Source: Nocardia sp. NBC_00416 (GTDB taxonomy: Bacteria > Actinomycetota > Actinomycetes > Mycobacteriales > Mycobacteriaceae). From it: DNA of 64,000 nucleotides. The position numbers were made by a program, and so were the translations under genes. The notes beneath the pieces are model-generated. The model was given only the letters and a program-made list of their open reading frames with translations. It searched no databases and was not told where the DNA came from. Of the stretch, positions 43,781-51,562 are shown piece after piece. The first letter of the stretch is position 1, and each line of letters starts with the position of its first letter. The DNA lies in the NCBI RefSeq assembly GCF_036032445.1, contig NZ_CP107932.1, forward strand, positions 5,024,501 to 5,088,500, given 5' to 3'.

Positions 43781-44251
43781 ATGTCCGATGCCGTCGTCCC
43801 GCAAACCTCGAGCAGCCCGATTCTGGTCCTCAACGGCCCTAATCTGAATACGCTCGGCACCCGGCAACCCGAGATATACGGGTCGGAAACCCTCGACGAT
43901 GTAATCGAATTGTGTCGTCGGGCCGCTGCGGCGCACGGCCGGGAGATCATCGATTTCCAGTCGAATTCCGAGGGTGCGCTCATCGACCGGATCCATCAGG
44001 CGCGCGGCACGGTATCGGCGATCGTGATCAACCCCGGCGGATTGACGCACACCTCGGTGTCGCTGCGGGATGCGCTGGTGATTCCCGGAGTGCCGATCGT
44101 CGAGGTGCACATCAGCAATGTGCACGCACGCGAGGAGTTCCGCCGGCATTCTTACATCTCGCCCATCGCCGACGCCGTGGTCGCCGGGATGGGCAGCCAC
44201 GGCTACACCGCGGCGATCGAGTTCCTGTTGACCCGCCCGGCGGCCTCTTGA
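43781..44251 (+). CDS. aroQ: Type II 3-dehydroquinate dehydratase
   Basis: The protein has 156 residues, slightly longer than the usual 145-150. It has ILVLNGPNLNTLGTRQPEIYG (signature with the catalytic Arg and the Tyr of the flexible lid), DFQSNSEGALIDRIHQA, VINPGGLTHTSVSLRDAL and VEVHISNVHAREEFRRHSY with the catalytic His. It dehydrates 3-dehydroquinate to 3-dehydroshikimate in the shikimate pathway as a dodecamer. A 12-residue polar N-terminal extension precedes the core. No other shikimate gene is nearby, although the isochorismate synthase 30 kb away uses the pathway's end product. Confidence 0.95.
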   Translation: MSDAVVPQTSSSPILVLNGPNLNTLGTRQPEIYGSETLDDVIELCRRAAAAHGREIIDFQSNSEGALIDRIHQARGTVSAIVINPGGLTHTSVSLRDALVIPGVPIVEVHISNVHAREEFRRHSYISPIADAVVAGMGSHGYTAAIEFLLTRPAAS

Positions 44252-44267
44252 CCTGCCGGCTCCACGG

Positions 44268-44729
44268 TCAGTTCGCGCGCTCGATCCGGAAAACCGGGAA
44301 GCCGGGGGCGATCTGCGCGAGTTCGGCGTCGGTGGAGTCCTTGGTGATGCCCTCGAAGAACCGGCCCACCTCCCAGCCCCAGCGCTCGAGGTAGAGCCGA
44401 AGCAGGGGCACCTTGTCGGCGTCGGCGATCTCGACCGCGGCGAACTCCTCGGTTCGTCGCCCGAGCCGCAGTTCGCCGGTGCCGGCGACCCGCAGGTTCC
44501 GGACCCACTGGGTGTGGCCGCGCGGCGCGACGAGATAGCGCTGCCCGTCCGCGGCGGTCATCAGGTTGACCATGGTGGTGCGCCATTCTCCGGATTTGCG
44601 GCCGCGTACCGCCAGCAACCGAGAACCGGCCAGGCTGATCCCGAGTTTCGGCAACAAGTTGGCGATCCGGCTGAAGATCGGGTCGAAACCGGTGGGGGCG
44701 AGGTAGCGGGTGGCGGTAGTGGTGGTCAT
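44268..44729 (-). CDS. Deazaflavin (F420)-dependent nitroreductase-family protein
   Basis: This 153-residue split-barrel protein of the DDN family has the motif SRLLAVRGRKSGEWRTTMVN, then RYLVAPRGHTQWVRNLRVAG, typical for F420H2-binding reductases. WGWEVGRFFEGI near the C-terminus is also characteristic. It would transfer hydride from F420H2 to an unknown substrate. The start is ATG at 44729, with AAGGAG six nt upstream; an upstream ATG at 44735 is inside that spacing. The promoter contains two GAGC-n3-GCTC palindromes shared with the divergent alcohol dehydrogenase. Confidence 0.85.
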   Translation of the reverse strand: MTTTTATRYLAPTGFDPIFSRIANLLPKLGISLAGSRLLAVRGRKSGEWRTTMVNLMTAADGQRYLVAPRGHTQWVRNLRVAGTGELRLGRRTEEFAAVEIADADKVPLLRLYLERWGWEVGRFFEGITKDSTDAELAQIAPGFPVFRIERAN

Positions 44730-44743
44730 CTTCATCTCCTTGT

Positions 44744-44808
44744 GAGCGGTGCTCTCTGTTGTGACCAACGATCGCATCTCGCAGCGCCGAAGTCAAGAGC
44801 AGTGCTCT
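44744..44808. promoter_or_regulatory. Twin palindromic boxes between nitroreductase and alcohol dehydrogenase genes
   Basis: AGAGCAGTGCTCT (44796-44808) is a perfect 13-bp palindrome with a central G. A second copy with one change, GAGCGGTGCTC, lies at 44744-44754, 53 bp away and 15 nt upstream of the nitroreductase start. Both look like dimeric repressor sites, possibly TetR type, but no regulator gene is adjacent. Confidence 0.5.
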
Positions 44809-44990
44809 CTTTTCTTGGCGAACCTGCCCGCGCAGTGCCATCCGCCCCCACCGGCCCAATTTCCGATCGCCCCCGAACCAGGTACCGGACGCCGGATTTT
44901 CTGACACCGTGGTCGGTACGCCCCCGGGAGTTCTGGGAGTTCTCGCGAACACCCGGCGCGCGTGCAGGAGCGAATGGTGAGGAGAGTCGC

Positions 44991-46088
44991 GTGCAGGCCG
45001 CAGTTTTCCACGGAGTCGAACCCCGATTGGTCGTCGAGGACATCCCGGTGCCGGTCCCCCAGCGGGGCGAGGTCCTGCTGCGGGTCACCGCCTGCGGGGT
45101 CTGCCACACCGATCTGCACGTGCTGCGGTCGGAGGTGAAATTCCCGACGCCCGCCGTCCTCGGGCACGAAGTGTCCGGGGTGGTCGAACGACTCGGCGAA
45201 GGGGTCGGCAATGTCGCGGTCGGCGATAACGTGGTGTGCAGCTTCATCATGCCGTGCGGCGACTGCCGCCACTGCGTGCGCGGAGCCGAGGACCTGTGCG
45301 AGAAGTTCTTCGCCTACAACCGCTTGAACGGCACCCTCTACGACGGCACCTCCCGCTTGGCCCGCGCCGACGGATCACCGCTGGCCATGTACTCGATGGG
45401 CGGATTGGCCGAATACTGCGTCGTCCCGGCCTCCGATGTCTTCACGGTCCCCGCGGAGGTCGGGCTGGAGGCCGTATCGATTCTGGGATGCAGTTCCTTC
45501 ACCGCACTCGGCGCGGTGCGCACCGCCGAACTCGACCTCGGCGACCGGATCGCGGTCGTGGCCGCCGGCGGCGTGGGGTCCTCGATCGTGCAGTTCGCGG
45601 CCGCCACCGGGGTCGCGCAGATCATCGCCGTCGACATCAGCGACGAGAAGCTTTCCGCCGTCGCGAAACTCGGGGCCACCCACACGATCAACTCGCGCAC
45701 CGAGGACGTCGGCGCCCGTGTCCGCGAGCTCACCGGGGGGCACGGTGTGGACGTGGCATTCGAGGCCCTCGGCAGCGCGGCGACCTTCGCGACCGCGCTG
45801 GACATCCTCGACGACGGCGGCCGGGCGGTCATCGTCGGTATCGCCCCGGCCGGATCCACCGGCGAGATCGACCTCGCCCGGCTGGTCCGCCGCAAACTGC
45901 AGATCCTCGGCTCCTACGGTGCGAAGGCTCGCACCGATATGCCCGCGCTGCTCCGGATGGTCGCGGCGAACACGGTGCGACCGCAAGAGGTCATCACCCG
46001 CCGCTATCCGCTCGACCGGGCCGACGAGGCGTATCGAGCGCTCGCCCGCGGTGAAATCGTCGGCCGCGCGATCATCGAGATGACCTGA
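44991..46088 (+). CDS. Zinc-dependent medium-chain alcohol dehydrogenase
   Basis: This protein of 365 residues carries the catalytic zinc site CGVCHTDLHV with GHEVSGVVERLGEGV and the structural zinc lobe (MPCGDCRHCVRGAEDLCEK, four cysteines). The Rossmann loop is VVAAGGVGSSIVQFA, followed by VDISDEKL, whose Asp suggests NAD rather than NADP. It oxidises an alcohol or reduces an aldehyde of unknown identity. The start GTG at 44991 follows GGAGAG; the long upstream frame reads antisense to the nitroreductase gene. Divergent sharing of the palindromes suggests joint regulation. Confidence 0.9.
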   Translation: MQAAVFHGVEPRLVVEDIPVPVPQRGEVLLRVTACGVCHTDLHVLRSEVKFPTPAVLGHEVSGVVERLGEGVGNVAVGDNVVCSFIMPCGDCRHCVRGAEDLCEKFFAYNRLNGTLYDGTSRLARADGSPLAMYSMGGLAEYCVVPASDVFTVPAEVGLEAVSILGCSSFTALGAVRTAELDLGDRIAVVAAGGVGSSIVQFAAATGVAQIIAVDISDEKLSAVAKLGATHTINSRTEDVGARVRELTGGHGVDVAFEALGSAATFATALDILDDGGRAVIVGIAPAGSTGEIDLARLVRRKLQILGSYGAKARTDMPALLRMVAANTVRPQEVITRRYPLDRADEAYRALARGEIVGRAIIEMT

Positions 46089-46168
46089 GCCCCGCCCCGC
46101 CCGCCGACGCGCCTGCGCGCCGCGCGGATCAAAGCGAAAATTCACCGCCGACCGAGTAACGTCGAGCC

Positions 46169-46480
46169 ATGCCGACGGAGGTCCGCAACAACATCGCATT
46201 GGAACGCTTCGAGATCACGGTCGACGGCGAGGTCGCGGGCTATACCGAATATCAGGACACGGTCGGCGAGCGCGCATTCGTGCACACCGAGATCGACCCG
46301 CGGTTCGACGGGCGTGGCTATGCCCGCACCCTGGTCGAATCCGCCCTGAACGAGACCCGCATCGACGGGCTGGGCGCACTGCCGATGTGCCGAACGGTTC
46401 AGCATTTCATCGAAACCACGCCGCAGTACCTGACGATGGTCCCGCACTGGGCGCGCGACCGGCTCGGACTCGCGCAGTAG
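46169..46480 (+). CDS. Small GNAT-type N-acetyltransferase (YjdJ-like)
   Basis: This protein of 103 residues is of the short GNAT subfamily of about 90-100 residues. It starts with RFEITVDGEVAGYTEYQD and contains the acetyl-CoA loop DPRFDGRGYARTLVESALNE (R-x-x-G-x-G/A type). LCRTVQHF-like sequence (MCRTVQHFIETTPQY) near the C-terminus is the family's conserved 'C-x-x-x-x-x-F/Y' segment. The acceptor is unknown. It begins 80 nt after the alcohol dehydrogenase, so it may be co-transcribed with it. Confidence 0.85.
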   Translation: MPTEVRNNIALERFEITVDGEVAGYTEYQDTVGERAFVHTEIDPRFDGRGYARTLVESALNETRIDGLGALPMCRTVQHFIETTPQYLTMVPHWARDRLGLAQ

Positions 46481-46505
46481 CGGCGGACGCCGCGGGACGG
46501 CGCAC

Positions 46506-47267
46506 TCAGTAGGCGGCCACCGCCCCGTCCAGCGCCAGCTGGAGGTCGGTACGCACCACCCGGGATATCTCCGCGGGGCGCACGGGTAGTTCGGTGCGCG
46601 GCACTCCGAAATGGAAGCTCGCCGATTTCGCCTCGTCCTTGGTCGGCTCCACCGCCGGATCCGCGCGCGGGCCGTAACTCAGCCCGAGGGACACCAGCGC
46701 GGGCCGGACGTCGAGCTTCGCGGTCCGGAACGCGATATGCCCGATACCCGTCCCGATCGCCTGCACCTGCGCCGGGTCGATATCGTTGCAAGTCCCCTCC
46801 GGGAAGATCGCCAGGCTGTCCCCTTCGGCCAGGCGCTCGGCGCAGATATCCATCATCCGCTGCCCGGCTGCGTTCACCGCCCGCAGCCCGTGGTCGCTCC
46901 CCCGGAACACCGGTATCCCGCCCATCATGTCGATGCGCCGGCGCAATTTCACTTCTTCGAACAACTCGTCCTTCGCCAGTACCCGGGTGCGGCCGATGAT
47001 GGGCCGCAGTTCACTGCGCCAGGCGGCCGCCGCGAGGCTGTAGGGGTCCAGGCGGGACAGGTGGTTCACCGCGATCAGCAGCGGGGTCCCGCCGCGAATG
47101 AGGTCGCGGATCGCGGTCCGCGCCCCGTGCGCATAGCTGATCCGCGGCCGGTAGCGACGCCCGAGCAGGGCGTAGGCGCCCATCGCCTGCAACCGCTTCT
47201 GCCGGTGTTCACGGTAGAAGTCGTAGACGTCTTCACTGTTGCCGAGGGTCACCTCAGGGACACGCAT
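46506..47267 (-). CDS. PlsC-like 1-acylglycerol-3-phosphate acyltransferase family protein
   Basis: This protein of 253 residues contains the acyltransferase motifs AVNHLSRLDPYSL (an NHxSxxD variant of HxxxxD with Asn-His), GGIPVFRG, LAIFPEGTCND and the downstream RPALVSLGL. It transfers acyl groups to a lysophospholipid or related acceptor at the membrane. An unusual feature is LAKDELFEEVKLRRRIDMMG, typical of 1-acyl-G3P acyltransferases. The start is ATG at 47267, where family sequence begins. It is divergent from yqgE. Confidence 0.85.
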   Translation of the reverse strand: MRVPEVTLGNSEDVYDFYREHRQKRLQAMGAYALLGRRYRPRISYAHGARTAIRDLIRGGTPLLIAVNHLSRLDPYSLAAAAWRSELRPIIGRTRVLAKDELFEEVKLRRRIDMMGGIPVFRGSDHGLRAVNAAGQRMMDICAERLAEGDSLAIFPEGTCNDIDPAQVQAIGTGIGHIAFRTAKLDVRPALVSLGLSYGPRADPAVEPTKDEAKSASFHFGVPRTELPVRPAEISRVVRTDLQLALDGAVAAY

Positions 47268-47394
47268 ACGGCTGACTCTACGAGTCTGCTCCGGTATGTC
47301 CAGATGGCCCGGAATCGTCGGCCGAGCGAACTCCGGGCGAAGAGAAGAGTCGATCAGAGCGGCGTGATCGCCCAATAACTGCGATGATGGCCAG

Positions 47395-48054
47395 GTGGCG
47401 CAGGCAGATGACCCCGATGACCGCAAGACCCGGGGCGGCCGCGGTGACGGGCACGAACCCGCCCCTGGTCGTCGCGGTAACCGGCAGAGTGAGCAGGCGG
47501 TGCGAGCCGGCACGCTGCTCGTTTCCTCGACCGAACTGGCCGAGCCCACGTTCCGCCGCACGGTCGTCTACATCATCGAGCACAACGACGCGGGCACGCT
47601 CGGGGTGGTGCTGAACCGGCCCAGCGATACCCCCGTGCACGATGTGCTCCCCCAGTGGGCCGAGTTGTCCGCGCAGCCGCACACGCTGTTCGTGGGCGGG
47701 CCGGTCAAACGAGACGCCGCACTCTGCCTGGGCACGGTCCGGGTGGGGACGTCCATCGACGGCGTGCCCGGGCTGCGACGGGTGGACGGCCGGGTGGTGC
47801 TGGTGGACCTGGACGCGGAACCGGAACGCATCGGACCGCTGGTCGAAGGTGTCCGGATCTTCGCCGGATACGCCGGGTGGACTTTCGGCCAGCTCGACAG
47901 TGAACTGGCCAACGACGACTGGATAGTGGTGTCGGCGCTGCCCAGCGACCCGATCGCCGGGCGCCGCACCGATATGTGGGCCCAGGTGCTGCGCCGCCAG
48001 CCGCTGCCGCTGTCCCTGCTGGCCACCCATCCGATCGAGGTCGAACGCAACTAG
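47395..48054 (+). CDS. YqgE/AlgH family protein (Rv0038-like)
   Basis: This protein of 219 residues has a charged 37-residue N-terminal extension, then the UPF0301 core: GTLLVSSTELAEPTFRRTVV, YIIEHNDAGTLGVVLNRPS, LFVGGPVKRDAALCLG and the GYAGWTFGQLDSEL motif. Its biochemical function is not settled. The start GTG at 47395 is the first in frame that is not antisense to the upstream gene. In M. tuberculosis the homologue Rv0038 lies close to leuS; here more than 10 kb of accessory DNA separates the two. Confidence 0.9.
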   Translation: MAQADDPDDRKTRGGRGDGHEPAPGRRGNRQSEQAVRAGTLLVSSTELAEPTFRRTVVYIIEHNDAGTLGVVLNRPSDTPVHDVLPQWAELSAQPHTLFVGGPVKRDAALCLGTVRVGTSIDGVPGLRRVDGRVVLVDLDAEPERIGPLVEGVRIFAGYAGWTFGQLDSELANDDWIVVSALPSDPIAGRRTDMWAQVLRRQPLPLSLLATHPIEVERN

Positions 48055-48181
48055 TACCGCAACGGCACGCTCGGATCAGTCGAGTGGGTGTCCGCGTCGC
48101 CGGTAGCGCGATGAGCGGGCCTGTGGTCGGCGTCGGCGGCGCGAACGGACAACCGCTGCCATGAGCGGCCCGGCAACTCGC

Positions 48182-48208
48182 CGGTCGGCGCGGTCGGCGC
48201 GGTCGGCG
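48182..48208. repeat. Three tandem 9-bp units
   Basis: CGGTCGGCG occurs three times in a row. It lies within the recombinase-remnant region and probably reflects local slippage. Confidence 0.6.
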
Positions 48209-48249
48209 CGCATGGTGACCGGGTCGTCGACGACTGACATCCCGCTCGC

Positions 48250-48471
48250 GGGCATCGACACCAGCGGCGCGTAGATCAAGACGGTGGTGGGGCTTCGGCT
48301 TCGTCGGGGTGTAGTGCGACGCCGTGGGTGGCGGGGTGGGCAGGCAGCCGGTCACCATCCGCCTTTCCAGAATCCTTTGGCGGCTTTGCGTTTCATGCCA
48401 CTGATGACGCGGTCGATGCTCGTGTCGCGTTCGAACTGGGCGAACCTGCCCAGCATCCGCCTCATGTCGCA
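48250..48471 (-). pseudogene. Serine-recombinase remnant
   Basis: On the minus strand the frame reads RMLGRFAQFERDTSIDRVIS, then GMKRKAAKGFWKGGW (48352-48471), the helix after the catalytic domain of large serine recombinases, with FAQFERD-x-x-I-x-R conserved. The next expected segment appears in another frame just downstream, as ATHGVALHPDEAEAP (about 48285-48330), matching the usual HPDEAPVV block. Catalytic N-terminus and the rest of the recombinase domain are missing. This is clear decay of a mobile-element integrase. The rest of 48055-48250 and 48472-48902 shows no recognisable gene. Confidence 0.65.
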
Positions 48472-48902
48472 GAGGCATCGAAAGAATCTGTGGCGGAGCG
48501 GGTTAGGCGATTCGGATCGACGACATCTCGCCCTCCCGCGCGACCAGGTCACAACGGAACTACGAGGGATACGGCTTCGGCATACTGAACATCCGACCAG
48601 CTGGGCGCAATCCTCACAGGTCAGGAGTCAACCGACCTCGGGGCAGTCCCGATCGTTCCGGCTGTCGGCAGACGCTGGGCGACTTCGGAGGCGCCCCGGC
48701 GAGCTCCGAGAACGCGCCTGGACAGCGCCCGGTACGTCAAATCGATTGAGTCACAACCATGTCCGTGCATCTTCTCTCCCAGGAATGGGAGCACTCAGCC
48801 CTTGACTAGTGACCCACTACACACCAAACTCTGATTACTCCAGCAGTTCTGGGGACTTGTCGGCCGACATGGTGAGTTCTAAGCGAATCGAGGGTTCGGG
48901 CT

Positions 48903-49262
48903 ATGACGACGAGTATCGCGGCCGTATCGGCTGAAACCGAAGTACCTGCGGCGGATTTCGACACGACCCATCTCAAGGAGAACCTGCGCTGGGGCCACTT
49001 GTTCTGGCCCGGCTCCACGGCGTTGACCGAGGAGCAGATCGACGATCGAGTAACCCGCTACCAGCGGTCGCTCGAACGCTTCCGGGCCAGCGGCATGCAG
49101 GGCAACTACCTGCCCGACGATCTGGAAGTCGACTCGGCGTGGCATGCGCACCAGTGCGATCCGGTCGGGTACGCGAAGTTCTGCACCGACTATTTCGGCG
49201 GCATTCTCGCCCACACGGTGACGCTGTGCATCTGTAAACTGGTCGATCTCGACCAGCAGTGA
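48903..49262 (+). CDS. Small protein with GRDP/DUF1399-like WHxH segment
   Basis: The protein has 119 residues with an ATG start behind GAGGG. The middle reads LTEEQIDDRVTRYQRSLERF and then LPDDLEVDSAWHAHQCDPVG and YAKFCTDYFGGILAH. This resembles the conserved 'Y..FL......L.P...vD..WH.Hi.dt..Y..dC...fG..l.H' stretch of glycine-rich-domain (GRDP/DUF1399) proteins, where His and Asp residues are conserved. The C-terminus TVTLCICKLVDLDQQ is short and has two cysteines. Function is unknown. It is the only intact small gene in a decayed region, and codon use looks functional. Confidence 0.6.
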   Translation: MTTSIAAVSAETEVPAADFDTTHLKENLRWGHLFWPGSTALTEEQIDDRVTRYQRSLERFRASGMQGNYLPDDLEVDSAWHAHQCDPVGYAKFCTDYFGGILAHTVTLCICKLVDLDQQ

Positions 49263-49436
49263 TCCGCGCCTTGTGGTAGCCGGAACACATATCCGCGCCT
49301 CGGCCTCCGATTCATGCTTGCGCAGCTGAAAAAGAGGTGGCTCGTGGAATCGATCCTGAACGAGAATGCTGCTCTCGTCGCAGGGCCGGAACCACCGCGG
49401 CTCGCCCCTGTGGGCTACTGCAAGAGTTGATCCGTC

Positions 49437-49466
49437 GGTGTAGCTCCCCTGCCGGGGAGCTACACC
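49437..49466. terminator. Perfect 13-bp hairpin downstream of the WHxH gene
   Basis: GGTGTAGCTCCCC pairs exactly with GGGGAGCTACACC across the 4-nt loop TGCC, 174 nt past the WHxH stop. There is no U-tract. It may terminate that transcript; no other gene is close. Confidence 0.5.
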
Positions 49467-49600
49467 CCGGGGGCAAGTATCCGACCGTATGTGCGTCCGG
49501 TGACGGCCGGCCCGCCCACTGCTCGAGTGGACCGACCACGCTGTTCATTCGGTCATGAATCACTGTGCAGCCGTAGCGCTTTCACTGGAGCCAGCGATGA

Positions 49601-49816
49601 CGATTTCCATCGAGCAGCAGATGGGCCGACCTCGGGTATGCGTCACATTACGTCATCGGAAAGACCCACCCGCTCGAGTGGTGGGTCACGCTCTGGCATA
49701 TGACGGTGGAAAAGATCGTCCAGGAAGGACAGTGGCACGATCCCGTGTCACACCGTGGCGCATCTCGGGCCACTGACACTTTCCGGCCATATCATGCGAG
49801 AGAACTGCGCGGATGA
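49601..49816 (+). pseudogene. Unidentified Trp/His-rich coding fragment
   Basis: The frame reads RWADLGYASHYVIGKTHPLE, WWVTLWHMTVEKIVQEGQWH and DPVSHRG before a stop at 49814. Its third codon positions are strongly G/C and the composition is protein-like, but there is no plausible start codon. Probably the 3' part of a degraded gene; family not recognised. Confidence 0.35.
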
Positions 49817-50277
49817 ATTCTTCGACGAAGTCCTCGGCGAAATATGTTCCTTCCTGGGCAGATTCGAATCTCCGACAGCGAGATCGGGCCGACTTTCTCC
49901 CTACTCCGGTTGCCCCGCGGAGCGCGAATACTCGATGGCCCTTGCGAATTCGACCGTCACGCCGAATCGTACAGTCGGTGCGGCTATCACATGGCCGGTA
50001 CAGATAACTCGCCGAAACAACTCGACGACGTCCGCCGTCGATATCCTGACTGCACCTTCGTCCTGACAGATAGGCGAACGCCACCCGCGGGTCCATACGA
50101 CTCAGCTCTCCACCCGTGGACCGGCTTCGACTTCTTCGACACCCGCGAGGAAGATCTTGCCGGGCTAACGGCTTGGGCCGATTTTCTCGTGCCCGGGGCA
50201 AGCTCGTCATGGAAATCGATACTCTCGAATATTTCGAGCATCGTGCACCCAACGGTGGCGAATTGATCAGAACGTAG
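49794..50277 (+). pseudogene. Multiply frameshifted SAM methyltransferase
   Basis: Three frames read as one methyltransferase. First, ATG at 49794 gives CADEFFDEVLGEICSFLGRF. Then another frame gives SDSEIGPTFSLLRLPRGARI, LDGPCEFDRHAESYSRCGYH and MAGTDNSP, with motif I altered from the usual LDVPCGFGRHA. After DFFDTREEDLAGLTAWADFL the frame shifts again at about 50190, and ARGKLVMEIDTLEYFEHRAP continues to a stop at 50277. At least two frameshifts and substitutions in the SAM-binding loop show it is inactive. Confidence 0.65.
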
Positions 50278-50504
50278 CGGGTTCAACGGTCCGATTTCGT
50301 CGGACACGCTCGTATGATCGGACCATCCAGGACTCACTTTCCATGGTGCTGTTCGGAGAATTCCGAACTATCACCGGCCCGCGGGATCCTCATTCGGCGG
50401 CAATTCCTCGGCGACGCCGGGATCGAACCATTCAGCCACTGACGTCCACTGCTGGTGGATGTCGGTGGGCACCTGACACGATGCCCACCAGCCCGGCGAA
50501 TCGC

Positions 50505-50972
50505 CTACTTCTTCTCCACGGTCCTGGCGAGGAGGCCGAGCGAGGCCCGCAGCACGGATTCCTGAAGAACCGGGAAGATTCCCATTGCGCGGTATTGCAG
50601 GCCGATCTGGCTCCAGTCGTAGTACGACGTCACCCAGGTGCCGAGCTCGCCGGGTTCCAGGCGGTATCCGTAGCGGTGGTCGACCGGCGCCTGGCCCTCT
50701 CGGGAGACTGTCCACGCGAGATGGGCGTCCTGTTCGAATGCGGTGATGGTCACCGTGACGTCATACTTTCCCATCAGTGGAAAATCATTGAGCGATTCGC
50801 GGTCCATATGCACGACGAATTCATCGCCGACAGCGGTAATGGCTTTTTCTTCAGCGGATTGCAGCATGCCCGTGCTGTCGATCGATACATGCCCTTCGGG
50901 TGAGCACAGCAGGGCGAAGATCTCGGCCGGCTGTGCCGCGATCTCCCGTCGAACCTCGAACCTATCAGTCAT
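50505..50972 (-). CDS. SRPBCC-family protein
   Basis: This protein of 155 residues has the START/Bet v1-like layout: FEVRREIAAQPAEIFALLCS at the start, a long beta-rich middle (YDVTVTITAFEQDAHLAWTV) and a C-terminal helix (VLRASLGLLARTVEKK). Such proteins bind hydrophobic ligands. The ATG at 50972 is preferred over one nine bases upstream because of the ribosome site GAGG spacing. Just past its stop, a 33-residue frame on the same strand (50371-50472, GTG start, Trp- and Glu-rich) may be a further fragment. Confidence 0.78.
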   Translation of the reverse strand: MTDRFEVRREIAAQPAEIFALLCSPEGHVSIDSTGMLQSAEEKAITAVGDEFVVHMDRESLNDFPLMGKYDVTVTITAFEQDAHLAWTVSREGQAPVDHRYGYRLEPGELGTWVTSYYDWSQIGLQYRAMGIFPVLQESVLRASLGLLARTVEKK

Positions 50973-51562
50973 AGGATCCATCCTCGCACAATCGTCGCGC
51001 GGACGCTGGCGTAAGACGGCGATTCGGCAAGGCGGTTCGGTCGTCGTCCCCGGCGGGGATCCAGGGGTGCCAGATCGGTCGAAATAGATGTCGGCACAAC
51101 GCATTCAGTAACGCTTCACCGCCCGCAGTTCCGTGGTTCGGATATCATCCCGACGAACTTTCGACAGCCCCTGTAGCCTGCCCTCGAGGGCCTCGGAATC
51201 TAATTTTGCAGTAGCACAAGGATATTCTGCTCGATCGACTCGTACAGATCTTGAATTTCGCAGCCGTACAACGACATTGTTCGATATCACCGCCGCGCGA
51301 TTCGTTCATATCTTCACTATCGCGCCCGGCCGAATCTCCGAGCCGGACGAATAGCGACACTGATCACCTTCGTTGTTTCAGACAAATCCCCCATAATCGT
51401 GCGGGCGGACTTTGCTGTCGACGACGGCACCCTCAGAACTGCTCGACACCGGAACGAGCCGACCGAGGTGGTTGGCAGGATCCGCCGAATGGCGGCCTGT
51501 ACGGGGCAGCCGCGGACCTCGCCGAATCTGCGGCGGCCACCCCGGGACTGTCCGGCCTTGCC
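50973..51562. other. 590-bp region of lower GC without a recognised gene
   Basis: Short frames on both strands (up to about 75 codons) have no recognisable sequence and poor starts. The stretch from 51180 to 51420 is visibly AT-richer than the surroundings. It separates the SRPBCC gene from the acyl-CoA synthetase gene; both lie on the minus strand. Confidence 0.4.

Noticed and set aside
49855..49885. tRNA-like GATTCGAATC sequence
   Set aside because: No acceptor stem, anticodon arm or other cloverleaf parts surround it; it lies within the methyltransferase remnant.
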